Shown here in pieces: positions 34,175-42,436 of a stretch of DNA of 54,086 bases. The position numbers and the translations under genes are program-made. Positions within the stretch are counted from its first letter, which is position 1, and the number at the start of each line of letters is the position of its first letter. Source of the stretch: CAYUIS01 sp964444825 (lineage in GTDB: Bacteria; Chloroflexota; Anaerolineae; B4-G1); NCBI GenBank assembly GCA_964444825.1, contig CAYUIS010000015.1, positions 1 to 54,086 of the forward strand, written 5' to 3'. The notes below the pieces were generated by a model. It was not told where the DNA came from and ran no database searches. It saw only the letters and a list, made by a program, of their open reading frames with translations.

Positions 34175-37100
34175 ATGGGTCCGCATGTCGAGGCAGAGCT
34201 ACTTGCTTTCCTGGATGGAGAGCTAGACGAGCGCGAACGGGCGCGGGTGGAAACCCACCTGGCAGCTTGTTCCCGCTGTGCGGCCGAACTGGAGCAGTTG
34301 CGGTTGCTGCAAGGGGAATTGGACGCCACCCTCGACATAGCCCTGGGGCCGGTGCGGCTGCCGGCCGCCGCCGACCGTCGCATCCGCGGCCACTTGCGCG
34401 CCCGACTCGAGACCGGGGCCAGCGCCAGAGGACGCCTGTGGTGGGGACTGTGGCAGCGACGGGGACTGGCGACGCAGATGCTGCTGGCCGTGCTCGTCCT
34501 GGCCTTTGCGGTCAACACGCAACAGCTCGTCAGCCTGGAGCCGGGGCCAGCGCCCCCGGAGACGCTGGTCTTGGGCTACGACCGGATGGCCCCCGGCAGC
34601 CAGGCCGGACTGCGGGTGCTAGTTCGCTCCACCGATGAAGCCATCGGTAAGAGCGAGCCTGTTGAGGGAGCCGAGATCGTCGTGCGCATCGGGCGCACGC
34701 CCGGATTGGCGAGCATCGTCTACACCGGCCAAACCGACGCCAGCGGCAGCGCCGAGGTCGCCTTCAAAGTACCCGAGGACCTGGAGGGTGAGGCCAGCCT
34801 GATCGTCGAAACCTCGTCGGCCGGTGGCACGGACCGGATCGTGCGGCCCATCGTCATCGCCCGGGACTATGGGCTGTTCCTCAGCTCCGACAAACCCGTA
34901 TACCGGCCTGGCCAGACGATCCACGTGCGCGCGCTGGCCCTGGCCACGACAGATCATCGACCAGCGGGCGGGCAGGATATCCACTTCACCATTCTGGACC
35001 CCAACGGCCAGCCGTTGGCGCAGCGTGTGGTGCCCGGCTCCGACTTTGGCATCGCCGGGTTCGATCTCCCCCTCGCCGCCGATGCCGCCCACGGCCAGTA
35101 CACACTCCAGGCCCAGATGGGTGACACGGTCTCGGAGCGCGCGGTGGAGGTGGGCGACTACGAACTGCCCGCCTTCCGCATCACCGTGGAGACTGACCGG
35201 ACCTTCTACGGCCCTGGCGAGCGCGTGACGGGCCTGGCACAGGCGGCCTACTTTTTCGGAAAACCGGTCGCCGGCGGCCGGGTCACGCTGCGCGTCTACG
35301 CCGGAGCGCCAAAACGGGTCCAGGTGATCGAGGTTCGGGGTGAGATGGGCGACGAAGGGCGCTTCGAGTTCGGCTTCGATCTACCAAGCGCTGACGAGCT
35401 TTTTACAGCGGGCGAGACGGGGCAACTCGAACTGGAGATTGCAGTGATCGACACGGCCGGACAGCAGGAGGGGATTCGACGCGTCGTCCCCGTCGCCCAG
35501 CAGCCAATCCTCATCAGAGCGGTCCCCGAAAGCGGACTCCTCAAACCGGATGTCGAGAACAGGATCTTTATCCTGACCTCCTACCCTGACGGACAACCGG
35601 CCCAGACGACGCTGAGCATCGTGGTCGAGGGTACGGAGCACACAGTCGCCACCGGCCCCTACGGCCTGGCCGAGTTCCGATACACACCGGGTGATCGACC
35701 CGTCCAACTGGACATGCGCGCCCAGGATGACCAGGGAGCCAAGGGCAGCGTTACGTTCAGCCTCGACGCTGAGCAGGCCCCGGCGACGCTCCTTCTGCGG
35801 ACGGAGCGAGCCGTCTACGAGGTGGGCGACACGTTGCGGGCGGAGACGCTCACGGGCGGGATGGGCGAGGCCACGAATCAGGCCGTCTACCTCGACGTCG
35901 TCCGGGCAGGGCAGACGATCGCGACACTCTCCGCCCTCCTTGAGACTGAGGAGGGGCGGGCCACCTTCGCCCTCGATCTGGACGGGACGATGATGGGGAC
36001 GCTGGAACTGCACGCCTACAGCATCCTTTCCGACGGCAGCACCGTACAGGATACGCGCCTGGCGATCGTCGATGCACCACGGCAGGTGGCAGTTGCCGTG
36101 CGCGCCGACCGCGCCGACCCGGCTTCGTACCGGCCAGGAGATACTGCCCACCTCCAGATACAGACCAGCATCGGATCGGCCGATTCCTCGCAGGGAGGGC
36201 CGGTCCAGTCGGCGCTGGGCATCGGCGTGGTGGACGAGTCGGTCACTGCGGTCGAAACGCAGCCCTCCGGCTTTGCGCAGGCCTATTTCCTCCTGGAGCG
36301 GGAGGCGCTAAAGCGGCGGGCGCAGGTACCGGGGCTCGACCTGGCATCGCTGGTGGGGACCGAGGCTGAAGAAACGATCGCAGCAGCGCAGGATGTGGCC
36401 GCCCGGGCCGCCCTGGCCGGCGCACCGACTCCTGGCTTTACCCTCTCGGCCCAATCGGTGGCAGAACGGAAGGCAGACACCGCCGCCCAGGTGGCGCTGT
36501 CGCGACTGACCAATCGGCTCATCCTCCTGATGATCCTGCTGCCCTTGGTGCTCAGCACCATCGTCACACGGGGTCTGGGGCCGAGCGGAGTTCTAGGGCG
36601 AGCGTTGCGCCGGGTAGCTGTCGGCGGGCTGGTATTACTCTTCACATCGCCGCTGGTGGCGCTCGTCGTCGGTGGGGGAATGTGGCTGCTCTGGGCCATA
36701 CTGGGCATCGGAGCGCCGGTGGCGATCCTGCTGATCGTGGTCGCTGTGCTAATCGGATTGGCCATCCACGCCTGGCGGCAGCAGGACGCACGGCTGCAAC
36801 TGGCGACCGGTTTGCTGGCGGCCTACCTGGCCCTCGGAGGAATGCTGGTGGTGCTGGCCGCCCAGGGCGGCGATCCAGGGGAATTGCTGCTGGCCCTGAT
36901 CGCGGTCACTTTCCTGTTGGCAGTCGCAGCGGTGGCCACGCTGGGGCAGGGTTTGGTGCTGGAGGGATGGTCCCGCGCCGGCTGGGCGACCACGCTGATG
37001 GGGCTATTGCTCATCCCCCTGCTCGTCTACCTGCCCTTCGTCCCGGGACTGGCCTCCGACCTGACCCATACGTTGGGCAACCCGGCCCTCTACGCAGGAC

Positions 37101-37786
37101 CGGCGGGCTGGATGACGGGCTGTGCCTACGCGCCAACGGAGGCGCCCGCGGAAATGGAACCTGCGCTCACCGAAGCGCCAGCGGAGCCCGCCGAAGAGGC
37201 AGAGGTAGAGGTGGCGCCGCCCGCCACGCCGTCTCCCGCGCCCTCCGCGACGGCTGCAGCAGCCCCGACCGGTACCCCCGTGCCAGCGGTGCGCGAACCG
37301 TTCCCGCTGCGCCAGGTCTTCCCCGAGACGCTGTACTGGAACGCCGAGGCGGTGACCGACGAGAACGGCCACCTGGCGTTCGATCTCCCCCTGGCGGACA
37401 ACATCACCACCTGGCGGCTGACGGCGCTGGCCTCCACGCGCGAGGGCGAGCTGGGCGTGAGCACCTACGACATCGTCGTCTTCCAGGATTTTTTCCTCGA
37501 CCTGGACCTGCCGCCGGCGGTCAAGCAGGGTGAGGAGATCAGCGCTACGGTCACGCTGTACAACTACCTGGGCCAGGATCAGACGGTGCTAGTCGAGCTG
37601 GCCCCCGACGGGTGGTACGACCTGGTCTCGTCACCACAGGTGAGACTCACCCTGCCTCCCAACGATGTCGCCACGGCCGATTTCGTCATCCGGCCCGCAG
37701 AGGCCGGACGGTTCTCGCTGCAGGTGACGGCTGAGGGCGAGCGGGTGTCCGACGGGATTGCCCGGGAGGTGACCGTCGCCCCCTAG
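34175..37786 (+). CDS. Zinc-finger anti-sigma domain fused to alpha-2-macroglobulin-like membrane protein
   Basis: A 1203-residue protein. Residues 1-40 carry the ZAS anti-sigma motif HLAACSRC (His28, Cys32, Cys35), followed by a transmembrane helix (about 98-113). Residues about 120-770 are extracytoplasmic macroglobulin-type domains (KPVYRPGQTIHVRALAL is the MG2 hallmark; YEVGDTLRAETL and GIGVVDESVTAVE follow). About 778-960 holds five or six transmembrane helices, then an Ala/Pro/Glu-rich linker and an A2M domain (about 1045-1203, FPETLYWNAEAVTDENGHLAFDLPLADNITTWRL). The thioester and receptor-binding domains of complete A2M are absent. ATG 34175 has AAAGG upstream; the frame upstream of it (to 33965) is antisense-like read-through of the sigma gene. 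I infer an envelope-stress sensor that holds the sigma factor. Confidence 0.88.
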   Translation: MGPHVEAELLAFLDGELDERERARVETHLAACSRCAAELEQLRLLQGELDATLDIALGPVRLPAAADRRIRGHLRARLETGASARGRLWWGLWQRRGLATQMLLAVLVLAFAVNTQQLVSLEPGPAPPETLVLGYDRMAPGSQAGLRVLVRSTDEAIGKSEPVEGAEIVVRIGRTPGLASIVYTGQTDASGSAEVAFKVPEDLEGEASLIVETSSAGGTDRIVRPIVIARDYGLFLSSDKPVYRPGQTIHVRALALATTDHRPAGGQDIHFTILDPNGQPLAQRVVPGSDFGIAGFDLPLAADAAHGQYTLQAQMGDTVSERAVEVGDYELPAFRITVETDRTFYGPGERVTGLAQAAYFFGKPVAGGRVTLRVYAGAPKRVQVIEVRGEMGDEGRFEFGFDLPSADELFTAGETGQLELEIAVIDTAGQQEGIRRVVPVAQQPILIRAVPESGLLKPDVENRIFILTSYPDGQPAQTTLSIVVEGTEHTVATGPYGLAEFRYTPGDRPVQLDMRAQDDQGAKGSVTFSLDAEQAPATLLLRTERAVYEVGDTLRAETLTGGMGEATNQAVYLDVVRAGQTIATLSALLETEEGRATFALDLDGTMMGTLELHAYSILSDGSTVQDTRLAIVDAPRQVAVAVRADRADPASYRPGDTAHLQIQTSIGSADSSQGGPVQSALGIGVVDESVTAVETQPSGFAQAYFLLEREALKRRAQVPGLDLASLVGTEAEETIAAAQDVAARAALAGAPTPGFTLSAQSVAERKADTAAQVALSRLTNRLILLMILLPLVLSTIVTRGLGPSGVLGRALRRVAVGGLVLLFTSPLVALVVGGGMWLLWAILGIGAPVAILLIVVAVLIGLAIHAWRQQDARLQLATGLLAAYLALGGMLVVLAAQGGDPGELLLALIAVTFLLAVAAVATLGQGLVLEGWSRAGWATTLMGLLLIPLLVYLPFVPGLASDLTHTLGNPALYAGPAGWMTGCAYAPTEAPAEMEPALTEAPAEPAEEAEVEVAPPATPSPAPSATAAAAPTGTPVPAVREPFPLRQVFPETLYWNAEAVTDENGHLAFDLPLADNITTWRLTALASTREGELGVSTYDIVVFQDFFLDLDLPPAVKQGEEISATVTLYNYLGQDQTVLVELAPDGWYDLVSSPQVRLTLPPNDVATADFVIRPAEAGRFSLQVTAEGERVSDGIAREVTVAP

Positions 37787-37979
37787 CGTCGCTCACGTGC
37801 GCGGCGCCTCCGCCTTTGGACAACAGCGGAGCCAACGAAGAGAAAATTGCGACGTTCCGGAAATGGACACTGACTTCAAGCGTCGATCCATGGTATCATA
37901 GTGACGTAAACTGAAGCGCAACACATCGTAGCCCTCATCACATTTATGGTTTGCCGAGGAGGATAGCGTGAAGAATGAG

Positions 37980-38024
37980 CAGCCGACCCCTGGCCGGGGA
38001 GCAATCCCGGTGGGTGGTCGGCTG
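37980..38024 (+). other. Long intergenic hairpin upstream of the membrane protein gene
   Basis: CAGCCGACC (37980-37988) pairs exactly with GGTCGGCTG (38016-38024), enclosing a second smaller hairpin (CCGGGG...TCCCGG). TTTGGTTT follows. It could be the terminator of the A2M-like gene or a leader structure of the gene at 38065; GAGGA then GTG AAG just before it can even be read as a short ORF start. Confidence 0.4.
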
Positions 38025-38064
38025 TTTGGTTTGAGATCAATGAATCCAGACAAGGAGGTTCTTT

Positions 38065-38742
38065 GTGGCACAAGCGGGCATTCATAGCATGGTCGGTATG
38101 GCCGTCCGCAAATGGACACCCGATCGAGAGTGGCTGATGCTGGGCATCGTTCTCGGCAACCTGCTGCCCGACGCCGACAACCTGGCCGTCGCTGCGGCTA
38201 CGCTCACGGGGCGGTCGACCGAGGGACTGCACCGCACCTTTACCCACAGCCTGTTCACCGTGGCCGCCGTCATCATCGTCTTCTACGTCGTCGCCTGGGC
38301 CACCAAGCGGCCCCGCTGGGGCAACATGGGGCTGGGGTTGGGTGTCGGCATATTGATGCACATCCTGCTCGACCTGCTGGTCTGGTTCAACGGGGTGGAG
38401 ATCCTGTGGCCCATCCCTTCGTGGGTCAACCTGTGGAGCAACGTCACCCCGCCCGAGTGGTAGAGCAAGCTGATGATGCCGGTCGAGTTCCTGTTCTTTG
38501 CCCTGTTCTTCGTCTTGCTCGACGTGACGGCGCGCAAGAGAGGCACCGACGACGCCTTCCTGCGACCGCTGCGGGTGTGGGCCGGGGTGCAAGGTGCGCT
38601 GTTCGTCGTCTTTACCGTGCTGGTCTACACGATGGAGAAGGGGTTTATGACTCCCTTCGGGGCGGTCTACTTGCTGTCGATCGGACTGGCCTTCGGTATC
38701 ACACTCCGCATGCGGGAGACGGTGGAGGCGGTTGTCCAATAG
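38065..38742 (+). pseudogene. DUF457-like membrane metal-dependent hydrolase broken by an amber codon
   Basis: Start GTG 38065 has AAGGAGG. The frame gives 132 residues, then TAG at 38461-38463, and continues without shift as SKLMMPVEFLFFALFFVLLD... to a stop at 38740-38742 (226 codons). The N-terminal part has HSMVG, LLPDADNLA and HRTFTHSLF, as in YdjM/DUF457-type inner-membrane hydrolases; the C-terminal part adds three or four helices that complete the fold. The residues around the TAG (PPEW-TAG-SKLMM) suggest TGG to TAG in a WW pair. Possible readings: recent pseudogene, sequencing error, or amber readthrough. Two separate proteins are unlikely because the second half has no own ribosome site of note. 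Confidence 0.7.
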
Positions 38743-38932
38743 CTGAACCGCAAGCATATCTGCGGCACCTTTAGCGATTGCGCCACCGGTCCGCGACACG
38801 GTCTGGTCTCTGGCTGCTACCGGCTGGACCCATTCTACAAGGGCCTTCCGTAGAACGAGCAACTGGGAATGATCAAGAGCCGGTGAGGGAACACGCGCGG
38901 CCCAGCCCCGCAAACGGGGTAATGTCCCACGC

Positions 38933-38961
38933 TTGAACAATTCGTGTTGGTGGGGTATCAT
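38933..38961 (+). promoter_or_regulatory. Promoter for the GAF-SpoIIE phosphatase gene
   Basis: TTGAAC (38933-38938), 17-base spacer, TATCAT (38956-38961), 49 bases before ATG 39010. A CCCCG-CAAA-CGGGG hairpin lies just upstream. Confidence 0.6.
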
Positions 38962-39009
38962 GCTCCCGTTCGTAAGAGTCCCCACAGCAAGGAAAATCGA
39001 GGAGTGGCT

Positions 39010-40275
39010 ATGGCTGAAACAACCCCCTCACAACTTCCCAGTGATCGTCTGGGGCTGTTATATCGCCTGTCGCAGACCTTTAACTCCGTCCTCGACCTGG
39101 ACGAGGTGCTAAACCTGGTGATGGACGAGGTCATCACGGTCACGAACGCCGAGCGCGGCTTTGTCATGTTGCACGAACCCGACGGCGGGCTGACGTTCCG
39201 GGCGGCGCGGGGGATGGACCGCAGCACGATCGACGACCCCCAGTTCCAGGTATCGCGCAGCGTCGTGGAACGGGTGGCCCGGGAAGGACAGCCTATCCTC
39301 ACCAGCGACGCGCAGAGCGATGACCGGTTCAAGCAGCGGGAGAGCGTGATGATGCTGGGGCTGCGGGCTATCCTGTGCGTGCCGCTCAAGATCAAGGACA
39401 AGATCTCGGGCGTCGTCTACGTGGACAACCGCATCCACATCGGCGTCTTTACACAGGACGATCTAGAATTGCTGACGGCGATCGCTTCGAGCGCAGCGAT
39501 CGCGATCGAGAACGCGCGGCTGTACGCACTGGCTGTCGAACAGGGCCGGTTGGAGCGGGAGCTGCAGATGGCCTACGAGATACAGGCCGGGTTCCTGCCG
39601 CAGGAGACCCCGCAGATCCCCGGCTGGGAGTTTGCCGCCCGGTGGCAGCCAGCCCGAGAGGTGGCAGGCGATTATTATGATTTCATCCCGAGTGCGGCGG
39701 GCCAGCTCGGCCTGGTGATCGCAGATGTGAGCGACAAGGGCATGCCGGCCGCGCTGTTCATGACGCTCACACGCAGCATCATTCGAGCCAGCGTGGACCG
39801 CGCGCCCTCGCCCGCCGACGGTATCGCCCACGCGAACCGGCTGATCTGCGCCGATTCGACTGGCGGGATGTTTGTCACGCTGTTCTACATGCTGCTCGAT
39901 CCCAAGACGGGCACGCTCACCTACGTCAACGCCGGGCACAACCCTCCGCTGCTCTACCGGGCGGGGGAGGACGAATTGACAGAACTAATGCCCACCGGAG
40001 CAGCGCTGGGCGTGTTCACGGATCTGTCGTATGAGCAGCGCACCGTGCAACTTGCGCCTGGCGATCTGATCCTGCTGTACACGGACGGCGTGACCGATGC
40101 GACCAACGTCCAACTGGAGGACTTTGGCGAGGAGCGTCTACGGCACGTCGTTTTGGAGAAAGGACGGGAACCGGCGATAGAGATGATCGCAGGACTCGAA
40201 CAGGCGCTCAGTGAGTTTGTGGGGGCCTCGCTGCCTTTCGACGACGTCACCATCGTGGCGGTACGGCGGCCCTAG
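39010..40275 (+). CDS. GAF-domain PP2C/SpoIIE-type serine phosphatase (RsbU-like)
   Basis: A 421-residue regulator from ATG 39010 (GAGGAG upstream). A GAF domain occupies about 20-175 (LLYRLSQTFNSVLDLDEVLNLVMDEV, AERGFVML, GLRAILCVPLKIKDKISGVVYVDN), a short helical linker follows (QGRLERELQMAYEIQAGFLPQETP, the classic SpoIIE-type S-helix), then a PP2C-like phosphatase (about 215-420): AGDYYDF, VIADVSDKGMPAALFM, YVNAGHNPPLLYR, LLYTDGVTDA, FDDVTIVAV. Metal-binding Asp residues are conserved. It would dephosphorylate an anti-anti-sigma factor; none is in the window. The ThuA-like gene follows 31 bases on. Confidence 0.93.
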   Translation: MAETTPSQLPSDRLGLLYRLSQTFNSVLDLDEVLNLVMDEVITVTNAERGFVMLHEPDGGLTFRAARGMDRSTIDDPQFQVSRSVVERVAREGQPILTSDAQSDDRFKQRESVMMLGLRAILCVPLKIKDKISGVVYVDNRIHIGVFTQDDLELLTAIASSAAIAIENARLYALAVEQGRLERELQMAYEIQAGFLPQETPQIPGWEFAARWQPAREVAGDYYDFIPSAAGQLGLVIADVSDKGMPAALFMTLTRSIIRASVDRAPSPADGIAHANRLICADSTGGMFVTLFYMLLDPKTGTLTYVNAGHNPPLLYRAGEDELTELMPTGAALGVFTDLSYEQRTVQLAPGDLILLYTDGVTDATNVQLEDFGEERLRHVVLEKGREPAIEMIAGLEQALSEFVGASLPFDDVTIVAVRRP

Positions 40276-40306
40276 ACCTGGCCCATTTCCAGCAAGGAGA
40301 CTCCAA

Positions 40307-40930
40307 TTGAACACATCGGTCCTGCTCGTTTCAGATGGTCTCGTTCATCCGTCACTCCTGGGCAGATTCTGGCTGCGGCGCGGGCTGGCGGCGATGGCAG
40401 GCTATCGCTTCCAGCGCGTAGCCTCGCTGGAAGCGCTGCCGGGCCTGAAAGCGGAGTCGTTCCATGGGTTGGTACTGTACATCCACCACGAGACCATCTC
40501 GCCCGCTGCTCTGGAGAGCCTGGAGGGCTTTGTGCGCCAGGGTGGGGGACTGTTGGCGGTGCATTCCGCGTCGGCCTCGTTCAAACAGGAGGAACGCTAT
40601 CTGGACATCCTGGGCGGGAGCTTCCGGGAGCACGGGCCGATCAAGCGTTTCCCGGTGAAGCCCATAGCGGGGCAGGATGAGATCTTTGACTCCATCCCAG
40701 CCTTCTCGGTTACCGACGAGCTATACCGGCACGACTATGACCTGGATAACCAGGTGCACTTTGTCACTCCCGTAGGCGAGGAGCACGAGCCGGTGGTCTG
40801 GACGCGCCGCTATGGCCAGGGGCGGGTGTGTTACTGCGCGCTGGGGCACACGGTGAGCACAATGCGCCATCCGCAGGTCCAGCGGATCCTGCAGCGCGGC
40901 CTAGGGTGGGCGTGTGGCTCATCTGCCTGA
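40307..40930 (+). CDS. ThuA-like glutamine-amidotransferase-fold protein
   Basis: A 207-residue protein with the ThuA layout: VLLVSDGLVHPS at the start, YIHHETISPAALESLEGFVRQGGGLLAVHSASASF, FREHGPIKRFPVKP, TDELYRHDYD and PVVWTRRYGQGRVCYCALGHT near the end. ThuA proteins bind sugars in trehalose metabolism, but many are of unknown function. No ATG or GTG suits; TTG 40307 is chosen because AAGGAGA lies six bases before it. Longer frames would run into the phosphatase gene. Probable operon with it. Confidence 0.82.
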   Translation: MNTSVLLVSDGLVHPSLLGRFWLRRGLAAMAGYRFQRVASLEALPGLKAESFHGLVLYIHHETISPAALESLEGFVRQGGGLLAVHSASASFKQEERYLDILGGSFREHGPIKRFPVKPIAGQDEIFDSIPAFSVTDELYRHDYDLDNQVHFVTPVGEEHEPVVWTRRYGQGRVCYCALGHTVSTMRHPQVQRILQRGLGWACGSSA

Positions 40931-41036
40931 CCCTGGCTAAGCACCCTTGGAGTGAGGTCTGTCAAACCCCTCTCCGTCTCCCAAGGTTGCCTGGCGTTTG
41001 GCTGGCACGGGCCGCTGCGCCAGAGTGGGTGTGTCG

Positions 41037-42392
41037 TTATGCCTTGGCGGGCGTGTGCGCGCGGATCGCCAACCCCGCCGTGACCCCGCTGAACACATCG
41101 GACAGGACAACTTTGTCCGGGCCAAATACCCGGCCCATCATCTCTATAAAACAGGGTATCTGAGCAGAGCCGCCTGTCCGGACAATTCGATCGATATTGT
41201 CCGGTTTTAGACTCGAGCGCTCTAGCGTTTCCAGCAGACAAGCCTCAATCTGACGCGCTGCGTCGGCGATGAGGGCCTCGAACTGGGAACGGGTGAGCGG
41301 CTGCCACACGTCAATGTCCTGGCCGGCGAGTTGGATGAGGCTGAAACGGAGCGTCGAGAGCGCCACCTTGGCCTGCTCGACGGTGTCAATCAGGTGTGCG
41401 GCCCGGTTGTTGAGCAACAGCGATTCGAGCGCCCGCACGCGAGATGGATCACTGCCCGTGATCTGCGCCCAGCGCAAGAATTGGAGTGTCTCCGGGTTGT
41501 TTATCTCGGGGATGGTCTGCCAGTTAACGAGGGCATCGGTATACTGCCTGGGAAACGGGGCGCTATCGTGGCCCCACGTCGAGCCACGACCAAAATGATC
41601 CAACACCACCCCCTCGATAATCCGCTGGTCAAAAACATCACCCGCGATGCCTACGCCCCCCGTGGCAAAGACCTGTCGCTGCCCCTCGTTCCCCTCTCCG
41701 ACACGCATCACGGTGATGTCGAGGGTACCGCCACCAAAGTCAAACACAACAATGTTCTGGGGAGCATCCAGCGTTAACTCGTAGTGAAGTGCAGCGGCCA
41801 CTGGCTCCAATTCGAAGGCAACGTCTCGAAAACCAGCCATCTCGGCAGCGCGGCGCAACCGGGCTTCCGCCCGCGTATTGTCTGCCTCCCCCACACCACT
41901 CCCGGCAAAATTGACCGGACGTCCGAGCACCACGCCGTCCACGCTCTGGCCGCTCTCCGCCTCTACCCGCTGACGGATCTGGGTCAGGTACGTGGCTATC
42001 AACTCCTCCAACGCGTAATAGCGATCAAAGATCGTCGTCCCTTCATAGCCGCCCGACAACTCGCTCTTGAGGGAATAGAGCAGCCGTCCCGGCGTCAGCT
42101 CGTCAACCAGGACGTAGACGTCCTTCATGAACGTGCCCACCTCGGCAAAGGTCTGCTCGATCTCGCCGACATACTGGCGGACCATGTGGCTGGGACGTCC
42201 GGTGTTCTGGCGATAATAGGTGTCAATCGCCTCCTGACCAATAGAGACCTGGTGGTCACGAGTCACGTACAGCGCCGTACGGATCACACCGGCATTGTGA
42301 CTGGCCGGGTCGAGGGAAAAGACGTGCACCCGGTGGCCGTCGAAAACCGCTGCACCAGAGTTGGTGGTGCCAAAATCAAGACCGATGTACAT
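41037..42392 (-). CDS. Hsp70-family (YegD-like) ATPase, copy 1
   Basis: A 451-residue actin-like ATPase. LDFGTTNSGAAVFDG (phosphate 1), VVFDFGGGTLDITVM (phosphate 2) and RTGGSAQIP (adenosine) are intact. The length covers only the nucleotide-binding domain, as in YegD; the DnaK substrate-binding domain and lid are missing. VVLGRPVNF and LEPVAAALHYEL fit the family. The role is unknown, possibly chaperone-like. It lies 44 bases behind its paralogue at 42437 on the same strand and is about 70 percent similar to it by eye, so it is a tandem duplicate. Confidence 0.9.
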   Translation of the reverse strand: MYIGLDFGTTNSGAAVFDGHRVHVFSLDPASHNAGVIRTALYVTRDHQVSIGQEAIDTYYRQNTGRPSHMVRQYVGEIEQTFAEVGTFMKDVYVLVDELTPGRLLYSLKSELSGGYEGTTIFDRYYALEELIATYLTQIRQRVEAESGQSVDGVVLGRPVNFAGSGVGEADNTRAEARLRRAAEMAGFRDVAFELEPVAAALHYELTLDAPQNIVVFDFGGGTLDITVMRVGEGNEGQRQVFATGGVGIAGDVFDQRIIEGVVLDHFGRGSTWGHDSAPFPRQYTDALVNWQTIPEINNPETLQFLRWAQITGSDPSRVRALESLLLNNRAAHLIDTVEQAKVALSTLRFSLIQLAGQDIDVWQPLTRSQFEALIADAARQIEACLLETLERSSLKPDNIDRIVRTGGSAQIPCFIEMMGRVFGPDKVVLSDVFSGVTAGLAIRAHTPAKA

Positions 42393-42436
42393 AACCCCTT
42401 CCTAGTTGGGCATAGAGCACAAACGGAAGCACAGGG

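Noticed and set aside
37876..38985. Long minus-strand ORF (369 codons) opposite the DUF457-like gene
   Set aside because: It is antisense to the membrane protein and its leader, is rich in Arg/His/Gln of low-complexity kind, and shows no family motif.
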